54,859 nucleotides of DNA. Source: Palsa-601 sp052146895 (GTDB taxonomy: Bacteria; Actinomycetota; Acidimicrobiia; Acidimicrobiales; Bog-793). The first letter of the stretch is position 1. The number at the start of each line of letters is the position of its first letter. Position numbers and translations under genes: made by a program. Shown here one piece after another: positions 24,680 to 33,211 of this stretch. The notes under the pieces were generated by a model that worked only from the letters and a program-made list of their open reading frames with translations, made no database searches and was not told where the DNA came from. The stretch covers positions 1 to 54,859 of the forward strand of contig JBKQLZ010000240.1 of assembly GCA_052146895.1 (NCBI GenBank), in the 5' to 3' direction.

Positions 24680-25764
24680 ACCACGAGAGCGGCGGGCTCT
24701 GGCGCCACGACGCCACGACTCGCCACGCAGCCGCAAGGGAGCGCAAGCGCCACCGGGACAGGGGCGGTCGGTACCACGCGCCCATCCATTGCACCGAGCA
24801 CACCGTTGACCTGGAAGCGCTACGACGGTACGTCGACGACGGCAAACCGTCGGGCGAGCAAGCCACCTTGGAGGCCATCCGGCAAGGTGAGTGTCCGGCG
24901 TGCCGTCCGAGATACGTTGCGGGCACGCCCGCCGACATCGGGCAACACCCGGACGGTCTCGTCGACAGCGTCCACTGCCCGTGCTGTGGAACGACCTGGG
25001 AGCGCACGGCGACGGGATGGCTTGCCTCCGTCGTGGGGACCCTGCAGATCACGGGCGAATCGCGTCCGATCCCCGCCGGGATGACGATCGATAGCTCGTG
25101 GTTCGTCGTCGAAGCCATCGATCCGGTTGCGGGACCCGAGCAAGCGCTGCGAACCGAATTCGCGGCTTTCGACGCGTTACGTCCTCATCCCGCGATCGAC
25201 GACCTCGTCGAGGACACCGTCGAGGCCGTGCTCGCTGTGTACCGCGGCAGGGCCGACCGCTACGCCGAGCTCACGCGGATCAAGGACGAGCACGGGCTCG
25301 GCGACGCCGAAGCGGAGAGCTTGCAATCAGTCGCCTTCGCCGCGCTGGCGGTTCTTCAAGACCTGCTGATCTCACGGTCGCCAGTCGAATCATGGTGCTC
25401 TCATCCCGGACCCAGTGTCGAAGTGAGCCGGGAGCGCTTCGAGCAGCTCGTGGCTCAGGGACTCGACTCCATACCGGGCGAGCTTGCCTCTCTGATGGAG
25501 AACGTCGCGGTCGTGGTCGAGAACGAGGCAGCGAACATGCCCAATTCCGCGCACCTGTTTGGTCTCTATCAGGGTGTGCCACTCACCGGTCGCCGTGGCT
25601 ACGGCGGGACTGTTCCCGACCGCATAACGATCTACCAGCGCCCTATTTCACGGCACTGCCGGACTGAAGCCGAGATTGCAGACCAGGTGCGGCGCACCGT
25701 TATCCACGAAGTCGGCCATCACTTCGGGATCAGTGACGCGCGCCTGCGGGAGCTTGGATGGTGA
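24676..25764 (+). CDS. Minimal zincin metallopeptidase fused to a Cys-rich N-terminal domain
   Basis: 362 residues in two parts. The C-terminal 120 residues are a DUF1025-type minimal zincin: RFEQLVAQGLDSIPGELASLMENV, the GLYQGVPLT block and HEVGHHFG with the zinc/catalytic HEVGH at 344-348; family proteins are usually only about 110-150 residues. The N-terminal 240 residues are not recognised. They hold a Cys-rich stretch, C73-x-x-C76 and CPCC at 101-104, that may bind zinc, then a helical, acidic region. TTG at 24676 overlaps the kinase stop (TTGA); no other suitable start occurs before residue 100. It may be the fourth gene of the operon. Substrate unknown. Confidence 0.75.
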   Translation: MNHESGGLWRHDATTRHAAARERKRHRDRGGRYHAPIHCTEHTVDLEALRRYVDDGKPSGEQATLEAIRQGECPACRPRYVAGTPADIGQHPDGLVDSVHCPCCGTTWERTATGWLASVVGTLQITGESRPIPAGMTIDSSWFVVEAIDPVAGPEQALRTEFAAFDALRPHPAIDDLVEDTVEAVLAVYRGRADRYAELTRIKDEHGLGDAEAESLQSVAFAALAVLQDLLISRSPVESWCSHPGPSVEVSRERFEQLVAQGLDSIPGELASLMENVAVVVENEAANMPNSAHLFGLYQGVPLTGRRGYGGTVPDRITIYQRPISRHCRTEAEIADQVRRTVIHEVGHHFGISDARLRELGW

Positions 25765-25835
25765 GGCGGCTGCACAGATCGCCGAGGCTGAACCGAGCCT
25801 GCGCAGCTCGACGCGTGCCACGGCATCATGGGTGC

Positions 25836-26207
25836 ATGGAGACAGCCCGCCCAGGCCCCCACAACATCAAGGATGTTCTCGCGACGGTGACGGAGATGTG
25901 GTCGCCAAGAACAATCGCGGTCGTCAACGACTACGACGTTCGTGTCGTCAAGGTGCAGGGTGAATTCACCCGGCACAGCCACCCTGACACCGACGAGTTC
26001 TTCCTCGTGCTGAGCGGATCGCTCACGATCCGGACGGACTCCGGCGACGTGCACCTTGAGGTAGGTGACACGTTCGTTGTCCCGCGCGGCGTTCCTCATC
26101 AACCGCAGGCAGAACTCGAGACAACAGTGCTTCTCCTCGAGCCGAGTGTGACCGTGAACACCGGCGACACACCGAGCGATCTGACCGCCGAACGCCGCCC
26201 GATCTGA
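25836..26207 (+). CDS. Cupin-domain protein
   Basis: 123-residue single-domain cupin. The metal motif is HSHPDTDEFFLVLSG, followed by PRGVPHQP, giving the usual His-His-Glu-His set. Proteins of this type range from small dioxygenases to binding proteins, so no reaction is assigned. The frame is open further upstream, but ATG at 25836 gives METARPGPHNIKDV, a typical beginning for this group. It stands 72 bases after the zincin gene with no clear ribosome site, so it may have its own promoter. Confidence 0.85.
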   Translation: METARPGPHNIKDVLATVTEMWSPRTIAVVNDYDVRVVKVQGEFTRHSHPDTDEFFLVLSGSLTIRTDSGDVHLEVGDTFVVPRGVPHQPQAELETTVLLLEPSVTVNTGDTPSDLTAERRPI

Positions 26208-26307
26208 ACGCGCACGGACGGTGCCTCAGATCGGCAAGACTGTCGAACCGGTGACGATGCAGCGGTGCCTCGATCACTCAGATCAAGAAAGGTGGACCGG
26301 AGACCAC

Positions 26308-27384
26308 ATGAGCAGAGACAATGGGCTCACTGACGGACAGGCTCGCGCCAGGCGCACCAGCGGCAGGCGCGTCTGGCTCCAGCTGATCGCCTCTTTCGGC
26401 ATCGCTGCAGCCGCCATCGTGCCGATCGCGACCGCCAATGCGTCCACGCGAACGACCGATGAGATTCACACCGGGTCGTCGCTCGTCGGGGGTCAGCAGT
26501 TGGTGTCCAGCAACGGCGTGTACCACCTATATATGCAGCGTGACGGCAACTTTGTTCTCTACGCGAATGGCAAGGCCACGTGGTGGACGAACACCGGGCA
26601 CCACCCTGGCGCAGTCATCGACTTTCAGCGCGACGGCAACCTCGTGATCTACTTCGACCACCGAGCGTTATGGGCGAGCGGCACGTGGCGGGACGGCGGC
26701 GCCGGGAATTACCTGGTCGTGCAGGACGACGGGAACGTGGTGATCTACAACGGAGCGAACAAGGTCCTGTGGTTCACCAAGCATCCGCCCACCTTGCAAC
26801 TCGGGGACAAGGGCGCTGCGGTTCTGGGGCTCCAGAGGCGGCTCATCCAACTCCACTACTGGGTGGGGTCTCCTCCCGGCGGTTATTTCGGGGATGCCAC
26901 GCAACAGGCCGTCTGGGCGCTTCAGAAGGCCGCCGGGCTGCCGCGTGACGGCGTCGTCGGGCCAGCGACGTGGAATGCCCTGAACAAGGGTGTCGAGCCG
27001 AAGATCCGCCCGGCATCAGGCAACCTGATCGAGGTCAACCTCGGCGACGACCTGCTGATGATCATTCGCCAGGGCAAGCTCTGGGCCACCCTCAACACCT
27101 CGACCGGCGGCGGCTACACCTACACCGACAAGGGCGTCACCTCGGTTGCAATCACGCCGCAGGGTGTGTTCAACACCTTTGCCGCAATCGACGGGATCGA
27201 CGTGGACTCGCTCGGCACGCTCTGGAGGCCGAGGTTCTTCACCGGAGGCTATGACATCCACGGGGACAGCTACGTACCCCCGTATCCGGTCTCCCACGGT
27301 TGCGTCCGCGTAAGCAACGAGGCGATCAACTGGATCTGGGCGGACAACATCGACCCCATCGGCACGGAGGTCTGGGTCTACTGA
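26308..27384 (+). CDS. Secreted B-lectin/peptidoglycan-binding/L,D-transpeptidase protein
   Basis: 358-residue exported protein with three domains. After a signal peptide (basic start, hydrophobic residues about 22-42, cut near TANAS) comes a bulb-type mannose-binding lectin domain with three QxDxNxVxY-type motifs at Gln77, Gln107 and Gln139. A peptidoglycan-binding domain follows (about residues 165-228, LQLGDKGAAVLGLQRRL). The YkuD L,D-transpeptidase domain ends with SHGCVRVSNEA, catalytic Cys332. The expected role is 3-3 cross-linking or anchoring in the wall, with the lectin part binding glycan. ATG at 26308 is chosen because the signal peptide begins there; upstream codons look non-coding. 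Confidence 0.9.
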   Translation: MSRDNGLTDGQARARRTSGRRVWLQLIASFGIAAAAIVPIATANASTRTTDEIHTGSSLVGGQQLVSSNGVYHLYMQRDGNFVLYANGKATWWTNTGHHPGAVIDFQRDGNLVIYFDHRALWASGTWRDGGAGNYLVVQDDGNVVIYNGANKVLWFTKHPPTLQLGDKGAAVLGLQRRLIQLHYWVGSPPGGYFGDATQQAVWALQKAAGLPRDGVVGPATWNALNKGVEPKIRPASGNLIEVNLGDDLLMIIRQGKLWATLNTSTGGGYTYTDKGVTSVAITPQGVFNTFAAIDGIDVDSLGTLWRPRFFTGGYDIHGDSYVPPYPVSHGCVRVSNEAINWIWADNIDPIGTEVWVY

Positions 27385-27426
27385 CCCGTCCGGGCCCAGC
27401 GCCCGCGAGCTGTGACGTTCCTAGCG

Positions 27427-29115
27427 TCAGGGAGAAGATGAGGACGACGAGCCAGTCGTCGTAGACCCGAACGAGAACCCTGAGCTTCCGGACACGCCGG
27501 ACACGCCGGACACGCCGGACGCTCCGGACGCTCCGGACACGCCGGAGAAGCCGGTGCCCGATGGGTGGTCTGCCTTCGTCAGCGTCGAGGCATTGCAGGC
27601 CGAAGCCGCCACATGACGGTTCTCGAAGTAGTAGATGCCGGGCTTGGTCGCGATTCCGAGAACTGGCGTCGTCTCGGTCGCGGTGAGGTCGAGCACCCCC
27701 CAGCAGTCGCGCGTCCCGGGAGCGAACGCAGTCATTGTCATTGACGCGCCGGCGTTCCCGACACTGACGCTCAGGGTGCGCGCGTTCCTAGAAGGAGCAT
27801 CCGTGACGAACCTCAGGCCGGTGTCGAGGCCATAGAGCGAGTTCGACGACGCGTGGTTGAGGAGGTCTGCAAACGACAGGCTGTCACTCGAATAGGAGGT
27901 GAGAGCCCCCGTCAGACCCGTCTCGAGATTCGACTGCACCGCAATAGAGTTGCTGTCCCCGACTTTGACCTCGTCGTTCACGAACCAGTGTGCGAACGCT
28001 CTGATGTCGGCGATCGTGATCATCGTCGCTCCGCTCGGAGCCGCGAGCCCGACGTTCGGATGGCTGATGCCGACCGAGACCGTGGTCCCGTGATAGGAGA
28101 CCGCCACTTTGATCAAAGTGCCGTTGTCGATCCACAGCTGAACAGGTATGGAGAGGCTCGCCGGGATCTCGTCGATCGCCTTGCGCAAAGTTGGCACCAG
28201 GTGCTCGGCGGAGGGGACGGACTTCTCGAGTTGAGACTCGAGGTCCGCCAAGAAGGTGCCTAGGAAGTCGCGCACCGGCAGTGACACGGAGTACTCGGTG
28301 ACCCCGCTCGTCGTCGAGACGACGTGGGTGCTCTCCCATGCGTCCCAGGCCTGCGCGAAGGACAAGGCGAAGGCGGACCGCAGCGCGGACTCGTTGATGC
28401 CCGGTGCCGCCGGGTGGGGATCGAGGCGCTTCGCGTACTGCTCGACGGCGCTCTCCTCTATTCCGATCCAGCCGCCGCTCACGACCGTGTGGAGCCATGC
28501 GAGCGCCGGCCTCTTGTTGGCCGCCCGGGTGAGCGTGGACGCGAGGTCAGGCCCTGAGACCGAATCGCTGGCGGGCTCTGAGCTTTGGTCGAGTTGATCG
28601 ATGGCGGTCGTGTTCAGGCGGAGATAGAAGGCACCGTCGGCGAGGAGCACGTCACCGAGGTCCGTCGTGCCGTGCAGCAGCGACACCTCGAACGCGTCCG
28701 AGGATCCCTGTGCCGAGACGGGCCCTCCGGTCGGGTTCGTGATCTCGACGACGACTGAATAACTCCCGAGACCCTGCGAACCGAGGCCGCTAGGGCCTGG
28801 ACCTTGCGACGCGACGCTCGCCGAGAAGGCAAAACGAACCGACGATTGCGCGAACACGCCAGACACCGCAGCCGACACCGTCTGCGCCTGTTCCAGCGAC
28901 AGCGGGATCGCCACTGCCGCGGTGACGAGCAGTAGCACTGCGCCGGCGACGACGTAACGCCTGCGCCGTCTGCGAGCCGGCGGCGCAGCTTTCAGGATCA
29001 GCTCGTCGTCATCACTTGTGACCCCGGGCGGGACGCTCAGGGTCTGGCCGTCATCGAGGTCCGCCAGAAGCGGTGCGACGAGCTCTGGAACCTCAGGCGG
29101 GTCGAAATCGGTCAC
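27427..29115 (-). CDS. Membrane-anchored protein with Ser-Gly repeat tail, unknown function
   Basis: 562 residues, not recognised. A cytosolic, acidic N-terminus (about 45 residues) and a basic RRRRRR patch precede one membrane segment (about residues 54-75). The rest should be outside. It contains a long region with beta-strand and helix alternation that recalls LppX/LprG-like lipid-binding proteins only loosely. The extreme C-terminus is a run of SGV/SGA triplets, then Ser-rich sequence. It starts with GTG. It is convergent with the L,D-transpeptidase gene (42 bases), so both may serve the envelope. No catalytic motif seen. Confidence 0.7.
   Translation of the reverse strand: MTDFDPPEVPELVAPLLADLDDGQTLSVPPGVTSDDDELILKAAPPARRRRRRYVVAGAVLLLVTAAVAIPLSLEQAQTVSAAVSGVFAQSSVRFAFSASVASQGPGPSGLGSQGLGSYSVVVEITNPTGGPVSAQGSSDAFEVSLLHGTTDLGDVLLADGAFYLRLNTTAIDQLDQSSEPASDSVSGPDLASTLTRAANKRPALAWLHTVVSGGWIGIEESAVEQYAKRLDPHPAAPGINESALRSAFALSFAQAWDAWESTHVVSTTSGVTEYSVSLPVRDFLGTFLADLESQLEKSVPSAEHLVPTLRKAIDEIPASLSIPVQLWIDNGTLIKVAVSYHGTTVSVGISHPNVGLAAPSGATMITIADIRAFAHWFVNDEVKVGDSNSIAVQSNLETGLTGALTSYSSDSLSFADLLNHASSNSLYGLDTGLRFVTDAPSRNARTLSVSVGNAGASMTMTAFAPGTRDCWGVLDLTATETTPVLGIATKPGIYYFENRHVAASACNASTLTKADHPSGTGFSGVSGASGASGVSGVSGVSGSSGFSFGSTTTGSSSSSSP
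27488..27548. repeat. Tandem 9-bp repeat coding for a Ser-Gly tail
   Basis: About six copies of a 9-base unit (CCGGACACG and the variant CCGGACGCT) lie near the 3' end of the membrane-protein gene. On the coding strand each unit gives Ser-Gly-Val or Ser-Gly-Ala. The unit is a multiple of three, so copy number can change without a frameshift. Confidence 0.85.
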
Positions 29116-29271
29116 TTGTCTGCCCCCATCGCAGCCGGCAAATGAAGTCGGCTAGCTAGGTAATGATGCCACGCTCTGACCGCCAGGTAGCTGCCACCCG
29201 ATCGCCTACGGTACGAAACGCCCAGGTCGGCGGCGCCTTCGCTCAACGCGCGGCTTTCCCGGGCGCGCTCC

Positions 29272-30093
29272 TCAGGACGCGGCAACCCTCGGATGGTCGA
29301 GGAAATCGGAGATGGTCACGGCGCACTCGTCCGCACGGTCGATGAGGAGGAGGTGGCCCGCGCCCGGCACGATCTCGAGCTTTGCGTCCGGGATGCGTGC
29401 GGCAAGGATCCGGGCGTTGCGGGGCGGCACGATCGGGTCGGTGTCACCCGCGAGCACAAGGGTCCGACTCCTGATGCGATGAAGCCAGGGGAGGCTCGAC
29501 CATCCGGCGACCGCGACGAGCTGACTCAGGTACCCCCATGCGCTCGGGGGCCGCGCGTGACGAGCGTTGCTCTGGGCACGGCGGACCTCGTCGTCGGACC
29601 CTTCGCGGGGACCGTAGAGCACGTCAGCCGTCAGCCTGAGAAACGTCGGCGAGTAATAGCGCAACGGCGTCGCGAGGAGTGACATCGCGATCGGATTGCC
29701 GGGAAGGCCACCGATCCCGCACATCGTCGACGTGAGCACGAGCTGGCGGACCCTATGAGGATTCGTGAGGGTGAGCTCCTGGGCCACTGCTCCACCGAAC
29801 GAGACCCCGAGCACGTCCGCGGAAGGGTGTCCGAGCGCGTCGAGGAGGTGCGCGGCCTGTCGGGCCAGACCGGCCATGCGCTGCGGGACTAGGCGCGACG
29901 GTGAGTGGCCCGTGCCAGGAGCGTCGTAAGCAATTGTCTGTATCCCCCGGGCATTGAGCGCGCGCGAGAGAGGATCCCACATCTCGATGTTGCCGCCGAG
30001 CCCCATGATCAACAGCAACGGGGGACCCTCGCCGCGTACCGAGACCCGAATCAGTTGGCCGTCGACCCGTAGGAACGTAGATGGCCGCTTCAC
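29272..30093 (-). CDS. Alpha/beta-fold hydrolase coupled to PHA synthase
   Basis: 273-residue soluble hydrolase with LLIMGLGGN as oxyanion region, YDAPGTGHS, nucleophile elbow GVSFGG, acid in LAGDTDPIVP and catalytic His in PGAGHLLLID. GTG at 30093 overlaps the PHA synthase stop as GTGA, so the two are made together. Related genes beside phaC include depolymerases and thioesterases; which applies here cannot be told from sequence. The next 155 bases downstream to the membrane-protein start hold no visible gene. Confidence 0.87.
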   Translation of the reverse strand: MKRPSTFLRVDGQLIRVSVRGEGPPLLLIMGLGGNIEMWDPLSRALNARGIQTIAYDAPGTGHSPSRLVPQRMAGLARQAAHLLDALGHPSADVLGVSFGGAVAQELTLTNPHRVRQLVLTSTMCGIGGLPGNPIAMSLLATPLRYYSPTFLRLTADVLYGPREGSDDEVRRAQSNARHARPPSAWGYLSQLVAVAGWSSLPWLHRIRSRTLVLAGDTDPIVPPRNARILAARIPDAKLEIVPGAGHLLLIDRADECAVTISDFLDHPRVAAS

Positions 30094-31784
30094 CGCAGAT
30101 GAACGTAGCGGCCCGGTGCGGGGTCGAGCGGCGGATAGTCGTCGCTCCCGAGCATGACCGGCGCCGGACGCAGTGCGCCGGAGTGGCGCTCGAGCCACGC
30201 GTGCCAGTGGTCCCACCAGCTGCCCTCGTTACGGGTGGCACCCTCCATCCAGTCGGCTCCTGACGGAGGAGGCTTACCGGACCGGGTGAGATAAGACGAC
30301 CGCTTGTTTGTCGGCGGGTTGACGATCGCCTGTATGTGGCCGCTCGTGCTCAGCACAAACTCGCTCTTCCCGCCGACCATCTGGGTGGTTTGATAGGCAC
30401 CGGCCCAAGGAATGATGTGGTCCGTCGATCCGGCGACGACATAGGTGTCGCACACCACCGCACCGAGATCGACCGGTGTGCCCAACACCGAGACAGTGTT
30501 CGGCGCGGCGAGCGCGTTCGATCCGAAGAGGTCCAAGAAGTCCGAGTGCAATCCCGCTGGGAGGCGCGTCGTGTCAGCGTTCCAGTACAAGATGTCGAAG
30601 GCCGGAGGGTTCTCCCCGAGCAGGTAGTTGTTGACCCAGTAGTTCCATACGAGGTCGTTCGGGCGGAGCCAGGCGAATACCCTGCCCAGGTCTGCGCCTT
30701 CGAGTACGCCGGCGCGCTGCGACCGCGCCCGTGCCGCCTCAACCGCTGCCGTAGACGCGAGATCGCCGACTGTCGACTGCGCGCTGGTGTCGAGCCCGGC
30801 GACCATGAACGTCGCCGAGTGGACGAGTGGCTCGCCGGTTGCGGCAAGGTGGCCCAGCAGGCAGGCCAGAGTGATTCCCCCCGCGCACATGCCGAGCACG
30901 TTCGCATCGGTCGTCCCGGCGATGTCGCATGCAACCTCGACGGCCTCCTTGCACGCGGCGACGTAGGTGCCGAGGTTCCAGTCTCGCTCAGTGGCCGTCG
31001 GATTCCGCCAGCTGACCGCGAAGTACGGGATGCGCGCCGACACAGTGTGCTCAACGAGGCTCCGGCCGGGCGCCAGGTCGGTGATGTAGTACTTGTTGAT
31101 CTGCGGCGGGATCGCGACGAGCGGGCGCTCGAAGGTTTGGTCCGTGCTGGGTGCGTATTGAATCAGCTCGAACACCTCGCTTCGGTGGACGACCTGTCCC
31201 GGCGTCACCGCGAGGTTGCCGCCGACCTCGAATGGGCGGGTGTCGACCATCGACGGCATGCCACCGTTGTGACGAATGTCGTGCCCGAAGTGCCGAAGTC
31301 CGTGGACCAGGCTTTGCCCCCGGGTCTCGACCGCCTTCGCCAGCGCTCCGGGGTTGCCGAGAAGTGTGTTGGTAGGTGCTACGGCCTCTGTGAACAGCGA
31401 CACGGCGAAACGAGCCCTTTCCCGGCTCTTTCGATCCAAGTCCACCTCGTCAACGAGACGGAGGAGGGCTCGACGCTCGATCAAGTAGGCCTGCAGGAGC
31501 CGCCGGTAGAGCGGGTTGTCGCGCCACGCCGCGTGGCTGAAACGCTTGTCTCCTGGCTCGGGAGCAACGTCGCTGCGACCGACGACCACCTTGATCAGCT
31601 GACCGGCAGCGTCCAACGCGTCCGCCGCTGCCACTCCTGGCTCCACCGCGACCCGGCGGGCGAGCCGAGTCAACGCGGCGAGGATCTGGCGGCGGCTTAG
31701 TCCGACGAACGGGTTCGCGCCCAGGATCGGCGGGTCGTCGCGGTCGAAGGCCCCGTTCGATGACGAGGGCTTGTCCGCGGTCAC
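30090..31784 (-). CDS. phaC: Poly(3-hydroxyalkanoate) synthase
   Basis: Polymerises hydroxyacyl-CoA into storage polyester on granules. The lipase-like box is GMCAGG with nucleophile Cys300; the catalytic Asp is in VVAGSTDHIIPW and the His in TSGHIQAIVNPP. The N-terminal part (NPFVGLSRRQILAALTRLARR, FSHAAWRDNPLYRRLLQAYL) and the WxWxLGxx-type block NDLVWNYWVNNYLLG are typical. GTG at 31784 gives 564 residues; the open frame continues to a TTG at 31913, but those 43 residues do not look like the family. The stop overlaps the hydrolase gene (GTGA). Confidence 0.94.
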   Translation of the reverse strand: MTADKPSSSNGAFDRDDPPILGANPFVGLSRRQILAALTRLARRVAVEPGVAAADALDAAGQLIKVVVGRSDVAPEPGDKRFSHAAWRDNPLYRRLLQAYLIERRALLRLVDEVDLDRKSRERARFAVSLFTEAVAPTNTLLGNPGALAKAVETRGQSLVHGLRHFGHDIRHNGGMPSMVDTRPFEVGGNLAVTPGQVVHRSEVFELIQYAPSTDQTFERPLVAIPPQINKYYITDLAPGRSLVEHTVSARIPYFAVSWRNPTATERDWNLGTYVAACKEAVEVACDIAGTTDANVLGMCAGGITLACLLGHLAATGEPLVHSATFMVAGLDTSAQSTVGDLASTAAVEAARARSQRAGVLEGADLGRVFAWLRPNDLVWNYWVNNYLLGENPPAFDILYWNADTTRLPAGLHSDFLDLFGSNALAAPNTVSVLGTPVDLGAVVCDTYVVAGSTDHIIPWAGAYQTTQMVGGKSEFVLSTSGHIQAIVNPPTNKRSSYLTRSGKPPPSGADWMEGATRNEGSWWDHWHAWLERHSGALRPAPVMLGSDDYPPLDPAPGRYVHLR

Positions 31785-31916
31785 AGGAAGCCCCGAGCGA
31801 TCAGCATGATGGACCGATCGCGAGAAGAATACCTTCAGCGAGTGCTCCTCGAGGCCCCACCAGGCGACTCGGGAGTTCAGCATCATGGCAAGCAGCGGCA
31901 AGAGAGCCCGCAAGCC

Positions 31917-32426
31917 TCAGATCGTTGCGAGCTCGATGTTGTAGAGGTCGAGCGTCACAGCGTCGAACGCGACTAGCCGTATCACCTGGACCTGAGACGG
32001 CGTCGCCGACAGCGTGTGGACAGCGATCCTCGCTGCCTCACCGGGCGGGTAGCCATACACTCCGGTGGCGATTGCAGGGAATGCGATCGTCCTGACACCA
32101 ACCTCGTCAGCGACCTCCAGGCATCGGCGGTAACAGGACTCGAGAAGCTGTGCCTCTCCGTAGGAGCCTCCGTCCCATACGGGACCAACCGTGTGAATGA
32201 TGTACCGGACGGGCGGATCGAGCCGGAACGCGGGCGTGGCCATCGCATTCCCCGTGTCGCATGGTGCCATCGCCGCGCCGGCCTTCGCTAACTCCGGGCC
32301 GGCAGCGCTGTGCACCGCCCAGTCAACTCCGCCGCCGCCCATGAGCGACCCATTCGCTGCTGTGACGATGGCATCCACCGCCTGATCGACGATGTCACCG
32401 AATACCGCCTCGATGCGGGTTCGCAT
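31917..32426 (-). CDS. Macro-domain protein (O-acetyl-ADP-ribose deacetylase-like)
   Basis: 169-residue stand-alone macro domain. It shows DAIVTAANGSLMGGGGVDWAVHSAAG, the ADP-ribose-binding core with conserved Asn and Gly run, then YIIHTVGPVW and AIATGVYGYP. Relatives remove ADP-ribose or acetyl groups from ADP-ribosyl substrates. It is upstream of phaC on the same strand. A shortened relic of a second copy lies at 33064-33177, with matching sequence extending about 12 bases before the ATG. This copy looks intact. Confidence 0.93.
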   Translation of the reverse strand: MRTRIEAVFGDIVDQAVDAIVTAANGSLMGGGGVDWAVHSAAGPELAKAGAAMAPCDTGNAMATPAFRLDPPVRYIIHTVGPVWDGGSYGEAQLLESCYRRCLEVADEVGVRTIAFPAIATGVYGYPPGEAARIAVHTLSATPSQVQVIRLVAFDAVTLDLYNIELATI

Positions 32427-32495
32427 CTCTCAATCATGGCGCTCCGAGCCGGCCCGTTCAGCCTGTGGCTCATTGACGGTTGACACCACCCCGCC

Positions 32496-33071
32496 TTACA
32501 CATCGGGCGAGAGCTTGCGATAGCGGCCGCGATATCGGACCAGTGGTTGCCCGGCATCTTCCACGAGATCCGCTGCCTCGACGCGCCCTCGCACGAGCAT
32601 CTGGAAGCCCGCCTCCTCGGATCCGACGAGGCGACATCCGAGGGTGTGACGACTGCCCCCGATGACCGGTCCGAACTCGCCTTCGGCGGTGCCGACCTCT
32701 TCGAAAGGGTCGACCGGATAGGCGCCGGCGAAGACTCCAGCAAGTCTTTGATCGCTCGTCTCGAGCACGTGGACGACGAAACCACCGGTCTCGACCAGCA
32801 CGTCGAATAGGTCCGACAGCGGATCGAGCAAGCCGAACACCTCCGCACGATCACCTTCGGCGAGGAGCAGCGACGATATGGTCAGTCCGGCGCGCCGGTC
32901 GCCTGAGCCAGCGGTCCAGACCGTTACCGGGGCAGCGAGGCGGCCCCGCAAACGCCGGTCCAGCCGACGCTGTTCCAGCGGTGTCGCGAACGGGTCGTCG
33001 GAGCTGAGGCCGCTGTGGCGGGTCTCTGGAGGACCGGGGAACCCGAGCGGAGAGTCGGGAGAGTCAGCCAC
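32496..33071 (-). CDS. Flavin-reductase-like domain protein
   Basis: 191 residues resembling the FMN-binding split-barrel flavin reductase family. The region RRLRGRLAAPVTVWTAGSGD, AGLTISSLLLAEGDRAEVFGLLDP and FVVHVLETSDQRLAGVFAG corresponds to the flavin-binding core. It may reduce FMN or bind flavin for another enzyme. GTG at 33071 was chosen as the last start before the domain; it lies inside the 3' end of the macro-domain relic (8 bases overlap), so its present upstream sequence is a product of that rearrangement. The first 30 residues are Pro/Ser-rich and weakly conserved. Confidence 0.65.
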   Translation of the reverse strand: MADSPDSPLGFPGPPETRHSGLSSDDPFATPLEQRRLDRRLRGRLAAPVTVWTAGSGDRRAGLTISSLLLAEGDRAEVFGLLDPLSDLFDVLVETGGFVVHVLETSDQRLAGVFAGAYPVDPFEEVGTAEGEFGPVIGGSRHTLGCRLVGSEEAGFQMLVRGRVEAADLVEDAGQPLVRYRGRYRKLSPDV

Positions 33072-33177
33072 AGTCTTTGGCGATCGCTGCGCAAGCGCCC
33101 ACGAGGTCTGGCCCGGCTTCACAACGGACGGTCCGGTCGATGATGTCGCCGAGGACAGCCTCGATCCGCGTTCTCAT
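33064..33177 (-). pseudogene. Internally deleted copy of the macro-domain gene
   Basis: A 37-codon frame starts MRTRIEAVLGDIIDRTV, nearly the N-terminus of the intact macro protein (MRTRIEAVFGDIVDQAV). It then jumps to CEAGPDLVGACAAIA, matching the later SAAGPELAKAGAAMA segment, and stops. About 28 residues that build the ADP-ribose site and everything after the second block are missing. It is a relic of duplication and deletion rather than a working gene. Confidence 0.75.
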
Positions 33178-33211
33178 CACTCCATCATGGACGAGTCCCT
33201 TGTCTTCCGTA

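Noticed and set aside
27488..27548. CRISPR-like array
   Set aside because: Units are 9 bases with no spacers and lie in frame inside a coding gene.
31785..31913. Upstream extension of PHA synthase to TTG 31913
   Set aside because: The 43 extra residues do not resemble PhaC and no ribosome site precedes the TTG; GTG 31784 is a better start.
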